This document shows positions 1 to 4,434 of a DNA stretch of 5,116 nucleotides, one piece after another. The position numbers and the translations under genes are program-made. The stretch's first letter is position 1. Every line of letters begins with the position of its first letter. Source of the stretch: Treponema sp. (lineage in GTDB: Bacteria > Spirochaetota > Spirochaetia > Treponematales > Treponemataceae). Location: NCBI GenBank assembly GCA_017421145.1, contig JAFOTA010000051.1:1-5116 (forward strand), given 5' to 3'. The notes below the pieces were generated by a model that saw only the letters and a program-made list of their open reading frames with translations, made no database searches and had not been told where the DNA came from.

Positions 1-1
1 A

Positions 2-1006
2 GGGGATATGGCGGCATCCGCAAATGATTCAGTGAAAACAGCCGGAGTACTCAAGCACAACCTTGATTCCGCAACCGGAAATGTAGGTAACATAGCGAAA
101 AACATAGACATGGTTCTGTGCGAGATGGGAAATCAGGCTGCCGGAGTCGATGAATCAAATGCATCCGTAAACCAGATCGTTGCAAGAATCCGTGAGCTGA
201 ACGAAAACATTGAAAGCCAGTCCACATCAGTTAACCAGTCTTCAGCCGCAGTCGATGAGATGGTCGCCAACATCAACTCGGTTTCCCAGATTCTTGACAA
301 GAACGCAGAGGCAGTAAATCAGCTTGGAACTGCATCAGATGAAGGCCGTGGACGCGTACAGCATGCCGCACAGATTTCCAAGGAAGTCCTTGATCAGTCA
401 GCCGGATTGATGGAAGCAAGCAAAATCATCCAGACAATTGCAAGCCAGACAAACCTTCTTGCCATGAACGCGGCAATTGAATCAGCTCATGCAGGTGAGG
501 CAGGACGTGGTTTTGCAGTCGTTGCAGATGAAATCCGCAAGCTTGCAGAGCAGTCAAACAAGCAGGGAAAGGCAATCAACACCAACCTGAAAAAACTTTC
601 CGAGGCAATCGGGCAGATTACCACAAGTATAACCGACGTGCAGCAGCAGTTCGACGTTATCTATGGACTTGCACAGACCGTGCGCTCACAGGAAATCGTC
701 GTCAAAAATGCGATGGACGAGCAGAACGAAGGAAACAAGCAGGTTCTTGAGGCCATGAAAACAATCAGCGACTCAACAGTGAACGTAAAGGACAGCTCCG
801 CGGAAATGCTTGAAGGCGCCGATCAAGTGGTCAAGGAAATGACAGTGCTTTCAGACGTAACCAGACGCATAACCGAAAGCATGCAGTCAATGAGCAGGAA
901 CATCGATGCTATCTCAGGTTCAATACAGGAAGTCCAGACCAGTTCAAACCAGAACCAGCGCGACACCCAGAAACTTGCAGAAAAAATCGGTACGTTCGAG
1001 CTTTAG
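2..1006 (+). CDS. Methyl-accepting chemotaxis protein, C-terminal signalling domain (5' partial)
   Basis: This is the cytoplasmic signalling domain of a chemoreceptor, which controls the CheA kinase through CheW and is adapted by CheR/CheB methylation. The frame is open to the left edge, so the ATG at 8 is probably internal and the sensor, membrane and HAMP parts are missing from the window. Counting from that Met, residues 1-140 form one long coiled-coil arm rich in Ala, Ser, Asn, Gln and Glu. The hairpin tip follows at about 142-181, with the conserved core [20 protein letters not shown] and then [17 protein letters not shown]. The return arm runs to residue 332. The C-terminus, KIGTFEL, is not the NWETF-type CheR-tethering pentapeptide. 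The tip sequence makes the family assignment nearly certain; the ligand cannot be told. No chemotaxis partner gene is adjacent, so it looks like an orphan receptor gene. Confidence 0.95.
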   Translation, partial: GDMAASANDSVKTAGVLKHNLDSATGNVGNIAKNIDMVLCEMGNQAAGVDESNASVNQIVARIRELNENIESQSTSVNQSSAAVDEMVANINSVSQILDKNAEAVNQLGTASDEGRGRVQHAAQISKEVLDQSAGLMEASKIIQTIASQTNLLAMNAAIESAHAGEAGRGFAVVADEIRKLAEQSNKQGKAINTNLKKLSEAIGQITTSITDVQQQFDVIYGLAQTVRSQEIVVKNAMDEQNEGNKQVLEAMKTISDSTVNVKDSSAEMLEGADQVVKEMTVLSDVTRRITESMQSMSRNIDAISGSIQEVQTSSNQNQRDTQKLAEKIGTFEL

Positions 1007-1018
1007 TACGCATATTCA

Positions 1019-1061
1019 CCGGAAACCGGCTTGAAACCAAGATTTCATTGTCAGTTTCCGG
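1019..1061 (+). other. Inverted repeat just after the chemoreceptor gene
   Basis: CCGGAAAC (1019-1026) and GTTTCCGG (1054-1061) are perfectly complementary over 8 bp around a 27-base interval, which itself holds a small CTTG/CAAG stem (1030-1041). It begins 12 bases after the stop codon at 1004-1006, where a terminator would be expected. The stem is followed by GC-rich bases and then nine A residues (1070-1078), not a T tract, so it is not a canonical intrinsic terminator on the plus strand. It may stabilise the mRNA 3' end; a role is not shown. Confidence 0.35.
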
Positions 1062-1083
1062 GCGGCGGCAAAAAAAAAGCTGC

Positions 1084-1129
1084 AAAAATTATAAAAGGTA
1101 TTGACATTTTTAGCGTGAGAGTCTATACT
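1084..1129 (+). promoter_or_regulatory. Strong sigma-70-type promoter of the tRNA-Gly gene
   Basis: A perfect -35 box TTGACA (1101-1106) and a -10 box TATACT (1124-1129) are separated by an optimal 17 bases. Transcription should start near 1136, about ten bases before the mature tRNA 5' end. The A/T-rich stretch at 1084-1096, directly upstream of the -35 box, lies where UP elements act on strong stable-RNA promoters. The bases after the -10 box are A/T-rich, so there is no GC-rich discriminator of the kind linked to stringent control. Confidence 0.85.
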
Positions 1130-1146
1130 TTTAACCATCACGCAAT

Positions 1147-1219
1147 GCGGTAGTCGTATAACGGCTTATTACCCCAGCCTTCCAAGCTGGAGACGAGGGT
1201 TCGACTCCCTTCTACCGCT
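1147..1219 (+). tRNA. tRNA-Gly, anticodon TCC
   Basis: The sequence folds as a full cloverleaf. The 7-bp acceptor stem pairs GCGGTAG (1147-1153) with CTACCGC (1212-1218), with discriminator T1219. The anticodon stem CCAGC (1174-1178) pairs with GCTGG (1186-1190) around the loop CTTCCAA, giving anticodon TCC at 1181-1183. The T stem 1195-1199 pairs with 1207-1211 (one G-T pair) around loop TTCGACT. It closely resembles bacterial glycine TCC tRNAs such as E. coli glyT, as I recall that sequence. It reads GGA and, by wobble, GGG codons. The 3' CCA is not encoded (bases TAT follow the discriminator), so it must be added by tRNA nucleotidyltransferase. It is a single gene with its own promoter. 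Confidence 0.96.
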
Positions 1220-1402
1220 TATTTCCTTTCTTTTTAATAAAATCGATCCACAAAAATCAGTTTTTCAATCCAATGTTTCTTCCAATTATTTTTGTATGGC
1301 TATGTTCGAATTTTCGGTTGATACGGTCATTAAGCCCGTCGAAACGACCTTTTTACGGACATGGCCTATTGTTTTAATGTGATGTGAAATGATATGGAAA
1401 AA
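1220..1402. other. Intergenic spacer between convergent tRNA-Gly and rnc
   Basis: This 183-base AT-rich spacer separates the plus-strand tRNA from the 3' end of the minus-strand rnc. It holds a T-rich run right after the tRNA (1221-1235) that may aid termination, and a weak 4-bp stem GTCG/CGAC (1338-1348) followed by CTTTTT that could be a poor plus-strand terminator. A 13-base sequence (1252-1264) recurs at the end of rnc. I see no convincing gene and no strong terminator for either strand. Confidence 0.5.
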
Positions 1403-2155
1403 TCAGTTTTCCTCAAGTCCAAGTGCTACACATGCCTGACGTGCGGCGCTCTGCTCGGCTGATTTTTTGCTTTTTCCTTCTGCAGGCCCGTAAACCGTAT
1501 TTCCAAGGCGGACGCTTATGCTGAAGACCCTGTCATGATCAGGTCCGGACTGGTTTACAAGCTGATACACCGGGAAAGTCTTGTGTTCTTTCTGATAATA
1601 TTCCTGCAAGATTGATTTGTAGTCCTTGTTTCCCTTATCCTGCTGGACTTTATGGATTTCAGGCACTATAAGCTCAAGCACGAATTTTTCAGCGGCTTCA
1701 TAACCTGAATCAAGATAGAGCGCACCTATTACGGCTTCAACGGCATCGGCAAGGATCGCAGGTTTTGTACGACCGCCCGAAAGTTCTTCACCACGTCCCA
1801 TGACAAGATAAGAATCAACGTGCATGACATCCTTTGCAATCGGAGCAAGGGACTTTTCGCTAACTACGTTGGCCTTTATTTTCGCAAGGTCGCCCTCAGG
1901 ATTGTCCATCATGTCCTCATACAAAAAAGCGGCCGTCACAAGCCCCAGGACTGAATCGCCCAAAAATTCAAGGCGCTCGTTGTTGTAGATTTTGTATTCC
2001 TGGCTTTCGTTTGAAAAAGACCTGTGGTGCAATGCCAGATCCAACATGTTGAGGTTGTTGAATTTTATGTTCAGATTCCTGCAGAATTCGGACAAATCCT
2101 TTTTTCTTTCCGGGGACAATTTTTTTGATTCGTACAATAAATCGCGCTTGTTCAT
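1403..2155 (-). CDS. rnc: Ribonuclease III
   Basis: This endonuclease cleaves double-stranded RNA, notably in rRNA precursor processing and mRNA turnover. The 250-residue product has the normal length and two-domain layout. The catalytic domain (about 20-165) carries the signature NERLEFLGDSVLGL at 59-72, with metal-binding and catalytic residues E60, E63 and D67, plus D137 and E140 in ADAVEAVIGA. These correspond to E38, E41, D45, D114 and E117 of E. coli RNase III. A double-stranded-RNA-binding domain follows at about 178-247, with the closing KSKKSAEQSAA motif at 228-238. The start at 2155 is preferred over an in-frame ATG at 2266. The extra 37 residues do not resemble the family, and the upstream ATG lies inside the acpP terminator stem. 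It is downstream of rpmF and acpP on the same strand, but the terminator suggests read-through expression or a separate promoter. Confidence 0.95.
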   Translation of the reverse strand: MNKRDLLYESKKLSPERKKDLSEFCRNLNIKFNNLNMLDLALHHRSFSNESQEYKIYNNERLEFLGDSVLGLVTAAFLYEDMMDNPEGDLAKIKANVVSEKSLAPIAKDVMHVDSYLVMGRGEELSGGRTKPAILADAVEAVIGALYLDSGYEAAEKFVLELIVPEIHKVQQDKGNKDYKSILQEYYQKEHKTFPVYQLVNQSGPDHDRVFSISVRLGNTVYGPAEGKSKKSAEQSAARQACVALGLEEN

Positions 2156-2163
2156 AATTAAGG

Positions 2164-2167
2164 CCTT
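2164..2167 (-). promoter_or_regulatory. Ribosome binding site supporting the rnc start at 2155
   Basis: On the minus strand AAGG lies 8 bases before the ATG at 2155-2153. The match is short, but its spacing is good and it supports the 250-residue start. The match to the anti-Shine-Dalgarno sequence is weaker than for acpP, which would fit modest RNase III synthesis. Confidence 0.5.
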
Positions 2168-2229
2168 GCGGCATGGATTACGGAGCAGCCCGAAAACAAG
2201 GTTCTGCGGACACTCACGTTGATAAAACG

Positions 2230-2263
2230 AAAAAAAAAGCACAGCAGCCAAGTACTGTGCTTT
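2230..2263 (-). terminator. Intrinsic terminator after acpP
   Basis: Read on the minus strand, AAAGCACAG (2263-2255) pairs perfectly with CTGTGCTTT (2244-2236) over 9 bp around a 10-base loop. The stem runs straight into a T tract of nine (2238-2230 on this strand). It begins 17 bases beyond the acpP stop codon, so it should end most rpmF-acpP transcripts. rnc starts 75 bases further on, so this element separates rnc from the operon or attenuates read-through into it. Confidence 0.85.
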
Positions 2264-2280
2264 CATAAACCAGGGTAAGA

Positions 2281-2517
2281 TTAGTTGCCCTGCTTCTTGA
2301 TATAGTCGTAGACATCCTGAACTTTAACAAATGTTGCAGCGACTTCATCAGGAACCTTTACGCCCGTTTCAGCCTCAAGGCTGTACATAAGCTCATAGGT
2401 ATCAAGACTGTCAAGTCCCAAATCACCGCGGAAAGTTGCTTCCATGGTAACTTTGTCAGCGTCGATGTCAAGATTGTCAACAATAACCTTCTTAAGCTTC
2501 TCAAACAATTCGTCCAT
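2281..2517 (-). CDS. acpP: Acyl carrier protein
   Basis: This small acidic cytoplasmic protein carries growing acyl chains on a 4'-phosphopantetheine arm during type II fatty acid synthesis. The 78-residue product has the usual length. The attachment motif GLDSLD places the modified serine at residue 37, followed by helix II (DTYELMYSLEAETGVKVPDE), which partner enzymes recognise. The start has a strong ribosome binding site, AAGGAG, 8 bases upstream (2526-2531). It lies 18 bases downstream of rpmF and must be co-transcribed with it from the promoter near 2803-2832; a terminator follows directly. The pairing with rpmF resembles the rpmF-fab-acpP clusters of other bacteria, but here the intervening fab genes are absent. 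Confidence 0.97.
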   Translation of the reverse strand: MDELFEKLKKVIVDNLDIDADKVTMEATFRGDLGLDSLDTYELMYSLEAETGVKVPDEVAATFVKVQDVYDYIKKQGN

Positions 2518-2535
2518 CTTGTCTTCTCCTTACAA

Positions 2536-2724
2536 TTAACCGTTTACTTCCGGAGTAATAACCTGGCGTCCGCGGTAGAAGCCGCATTTTGGACATACGC
2601 GATGCTGAAGAATCAAGTTGCCGCAGTTATTACATGGAACAAGATTCGGTGCGTCAAGATGCATGTTCACACCGCGTCTTCTCTTTGTAACAGCTTTTGA
2701 TGTTTTTGATCTAGGTACTGCCAT
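2536..2724 (-). CDS. rpmF: Large-subunit ribosomal protein L32 (bL32)
   Basis: This is a structural protein of the 50S ribosomal subunit. The 62-residue product begins with MAVPRSKTSKAVTKRRRG, the typical basic bL32 N-terminus. It contains a zinc-ribbon with cysteines at 31, 34, 44 and 47 (CNNC and CPKC). It is therefore the zinc-binding (C+) form, which in some bacteria has a zinc-free paralogue used under zinc limitation; no second copy is in this window. A GAGG ribosome binding site lies 9 bases before the start (2734-2737). It is the first gene of the rpmF-acpP transcript, behind a strong promoter. Confidence 0.97.
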   Translation of the reverse strand: MAVPRSKTSKAVTKRRRGVNMHLDAPNLVPCNNCGNLILQHRVCPKCGFYRGRQVITPEVNG

Positions 2725-2771
2725 AATATATAACCTCGCTATAAAATTTTAGTCGTCTGTATAACAAAGTC

Positions 2772-2801
2772 ATATTACTACAGATTCCTATTTCGTGTCA
2801 A
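2772..2801 (-). promoter_or_regulatory. Possible second promoter P2 for rpmF-acpP
   Basis: A second perfect -35 box TTGACA (2801-2796, minus strand) is followed after 18 bases by TAATAT (2777-2772), a 4-of-6 match to the -10 consensus. The -35 box sits at the predicted start point of P1, so the two promoters would be tandem and partly overlapping. Transcription would begin near 2765. The perfect -35 box is plain, but the weak -10 box makes activity uncertain. Confidence 0.4.
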
Positions 2802-2802
2802 T

Positions 2803-2832
2803 ATTATATAGATAAAGTGAAAGCCTTGTCAA
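2803..2832 (-). promoter_or_regulatory. Consensus promoter P1 for rpmF-acpP
   Basis: On the minus strand a perfect -35 box TTGACA (2832-2827) and a perfect -10 box TATAAT (2808-2803) are separated by 18 bases. Transcription should start near 2796, giving a leader of roughly 70 bases before the rpmF start. Both hexamers match consensus fully, as expected for a ribosomal protein operon. Confidence 0.85.
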
Positions 2833-2897
2833 TGCCGGAAATCTTTTTTTTCATGGATTTCAAATTAAAATTTTGTGATTTATTTGATTTTATTTTG

Positions 2898-2926
2898 TTG
2901 CAAAATCCGTGAACCGGGCTTATAAT
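2898..2926 (+). promoter_or_regulatory. Promoter of glgC
   Basis: A perfect -10 box TATAAT (2921-2926) lies 17 bases downstream of TTGCAA (2898-2903), a 4-of-6 match to the -35 consensus. Transcription should begin near 2932-2934, giving a leader of about 25 bases before the ATG at 2957. An in-frame GTG at 2909 lies between the two boxes and so would not be in the transcript, which fixes the start at 2957. Confidence 0.75.
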
Positions 2927-2941
2927 TTGATAATAGTTTAC

Positions 2942-2946
2942 GGAGG
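2942..2946 (+). promoter_or_regulatory. Ribosome binding site fixing the glgC start at 2957
   Basis: GGAGG lies 10 bases before the ATG at 2957-2959. No comparable site precedes the in-frame GTG at 2909, so this element supports the 430-residue product. Confidence 0.85.
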
Positions 2947-2956
2947 AATCAATCAT

Positions 2957-4249
2957 ATGGCAAACAACAATGAAGAACCTAGAGTACTTGCTATCATTCT
3001 TGGCGGCGGAAAAGGCACACGCCTCTACCCATTGACAAAGGAACGCTCAAAACCAGCAGTCCCGTTCGGCGGAAAATACCGCATCGTGGACATCCCTATC
3101 TCAAACTGTATCAACAGCGGATACAAGAAGATTTACTTGCTGACACAGTTCAATTCGGCTTCCCTTCACCTCCACATCATCAACTCATATAACTTTGACC
3201 GATTCAGCCGCGGTTTCGTAGAGATTCTGGCAGCTGAGCAGACTTTGGAACATTCAGGCTGGTACGAAGGAACGGCAGATGCAGTCCGCAAGAACATGGC
3301 ACATTTCCGCGTGCAGCATCCGACCCACTACATAATCCTTTCTGGAGACCAGCTCTACCGCATGGACCTTAAAAAATTCATGGAGCAGCACATTGCATCA
3401 GGCTCCGACATAACGATTGCGGCAAAAGCAGTCAACCGCCACGACGCAAGCGGATTCGGAATCATGAAGGTTGACGACAACAACCAGATTACGGCATTCA
3501 TGGAAAAGCCCGCCAAGGAAATGAACATCGATGAATGGAAGATTCCTGAGGCATCAAGGGGCGAAGACCTGCCTGCCGACCTTGAGTACCTTGCTTCAAT
3601 GGGTATCTACATCTTCAATGCAGAGGCAATGGAAGAGATGCTCGACAACAAGGAGAACGATTTCGGAAAGGAAATCATTCCGGAAGCAATCAAGACAAAG
3701 AAAGTCTCAAGCTACATCTTCAACGGATACTGGGAGGACATCGGAACAATCAAGTCCTTCTACGAGGCGACGCTCGACCTTACGAACCCTGTTCCGAACT
3801 TCAACTTCTACGACGAGGACAAGCCAATCTATACCCACATGAGAAACCTTCCTCCGAGCAAAATCAACAATGCAACTTTGCAGAATTCCCTTGCCAGCGA
3901 GGGATGCGTAATCACCAACTCACGCATTGAACATTCTGTAATTGGTGTGCGCTCGATTATCAACGAGGGATGCGACCTTGACGGCGTAATCATGATGGGT
4001 GCGGACTATTACGAGAACGAGTGCGAGCGTGCGGCGAACAAGAAGAACGGTGTGCCGAATGTCGGAATTGGAAAGGGATGCAAAATCAACCGTGCCATTA
4101 TCGACAAGAACGCAAAAATCGGCGACAACTGCTGCATCAACGTGAACGGACGCACCTATGAGGACGGTGACCACGGACTCTTCTACAGCTCCGACGGCAT
4201 CATCATAATCAAGAAGGGCGCGGAGATTCCTTCGGGAACTGTAATCTAA
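2957..4249 (+). CDS. glgC: Glucose-1-phosphate adenylyltransferase (ADP-glucose pyrophosphorylase)
   Basis: The enzyme makes ADP-glucose and pyrophosphate from ATP and glucose-1-phosphate, the committed and allosterically controlled step of bacterial glycogen synthesis. The 430-residue product has the family's usual length. The nucleotidyltransferase domain (about 8-290) carries the ATP-binding loop LGGGKGTRLYPLTKERSKPA at 15-34, WYEGTADAVRKN at 102-113 and SGDQLYRMD at 129-137, where D131 matches catalytic D142 of E. coli GlgC. It also has EKP at 183-185, where K184 matches the glucose-1-phosphate lysine K195, and GYWEDIGTI at 257-265. A C-terminal left-handed beta-helix domain follows (about 300-430). 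PPSKI, MGADYYE and AIIDKNAKIGDN resemble cyanobacterial and plant enzymes more than E. coli GlgC. No other glg gene is visible. It is a single-gene transcript with its own promoter and terminator. Confidence 0.97.
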   Translation: MANNNEEPRVLAIILGGGKGTRLYPLTKERSKPAVPFGGKYRIVDIPISNCINSGYKKIYLLTQFNSASLHLHIINSYNFDRFSRGFVEILAAEQTLEHSGWYEGTADAVRKNMAHFRVQHPTHYIILSGDQLYRMDLKKFMEQHIASGSDITIAAKAVNRHDASGFGIMKVDDNNQITAFMEKPAKEMNIDEWKIPEASRGEDLPADLEYLASMGIYIFNAEAMEEMLDNKENDFGKEIIPEAIKTKKVSSYIFNGYWEDIGTIKSFYEATLDLTNPVPNFNFYDEDKPIYTHMRNLPPSKINNATLQNSLASEGCVITNSRIEHSVIGVRSIINEGCDLDGVIMMGADYYENECERAANKKNGVPNVGIGKGCKINRAIIDKNAKIGDNCCINVNGRTYEDGDHGLFYSSDGIIIIKKGAEIPSGTVI

Positions 4250-4269
4250 CAGAATCAAGAAAACAATCT

Positions 4270-4304
4270 ATGCGGGTTCAGTCAATTCTGGACCCGCATT
4301 TTTT
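4270..4304 (+). terminator. Intrinsic terminator of glgC
   Basis: The arm 4270-4281 (ATGCGGGTTCAG) pairs with 4288-4299 (CTGGACCCGCAT) over 12 bp, with one G-T pair, around a 6-base loop, and is followed at once by six T residues (4299-4304). It starts 20 bases after the glgC stop codon. Only the plus strand has a suitable T tract, so it serves glgC alone. Confidence 0.92.
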
Positions 4305-4369
4305 ATCAGATATTATGGAAGATTCAAACAATACCTGCAAAAATCCATCTTGCATTTCTATGTCATGCT

Positions 4370-4430
4370 GAATTCCGCCCCCCATGTCCACCCCCACAAG
4401 GCTGTTGCCCATGCGGATTAAGCGGAATTC
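4370..4430. repeat. Perfect 9-bp inverted repeat between glgC and the right-edge gene
   Basis: GAATTCCGC (4370-4378) and GCGGAATTC (4422-4430) are exact reverse complements separated by 43 bases. The interval is C-rich on the plus strand (CCGCCCCCCATG, CCACCCCCAC) and includes a second GCGG copy at 4413-4416. CATG occurs close outside each arm (4364-4367 and 4436-4439). The right arm ends 4 bases from the stop codon of the minus-strand gene, so the RNA stem would sit at that transcript's 3' end. No T tract follows on either strand, so a classical intrinsic terminator is not supported. It could be a degenerate dispersed intergenic repeat or an mRNA-stabilising stem. Confidence 0.55.
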
Positions 4431-4434
4431 TTAA

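Larger units (their letters stand above)
2725..2956. other. Divergent regulatory spacer between rpmF and glgC
   Basis: These 232 bases separate two divergently transcribed units and hold the rpmF promoter(s) on the left and the glgC promoter on the right. The middle (about 2843-2897) is strongly A/T-rich with a run of eight T residues (2844-2851), and includes the near-palindrome CAAATTAAAATTTTG (2871-2885). I see no open frame that looks real, and no riboswitch-like fold. Confidence 0.6.

Noticed and set aside
1065..1083. GCGGC-A9-GCTGC hairpin as a terminator of the chemoreceptor gene
   Set aside because: The A tract forms the loop and no T tract follows on the plus strand; on the minus strand the T tract is likewise inside the loop.
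1296..1382. Possible 28-residue small protein on the plus strand (begins MAMFEFSVDTV)
   Set aside because: There is no ribosome binding site upstream and no promoter in the spacer; a frame of this length is expected by chance.
1968..2222. Short open frames of 68 (minus) and 76 (plus) residues overlapping rnc
   Set aside because: They lie in other frames of the well-supported rnc gene and its terminator region and show no protein features of their own.
2156..2266. Thirty-seven-codon N-terminal extension of rnc from an ATG at 2266
   Set aside because: It runs through the acpP terminator stem and T tract, does not resemble RNase III, and the shorter start has its own AAGG site and family-typical length.
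2909..2956. Sixteen-codon N-terminal extension of glgC from a GTG at 2909
   Set aside because: The GTG lies between the -35 and -10 boxes of the glgC promoter and has no ribosome binding site, whereas ATG 2957 has GGAGG 10 bases upstream and gives the family's normal N-terminus.
3531..3842. 103-residue open frame in another plus-strand frame within glgC
   Set aside because: Its Ser/Thr/Arg-rich translation is typical of a shifted frame of a conserved gene; it has no ribosome binding site or domain.
3920..4258. 112-residue open frame on the minus strand opposite the 3' end of glgC
   Set aside because: It is fully antisense to a highly conserved gene region, has no recognisable domain, and is explained by glgC codon composition.
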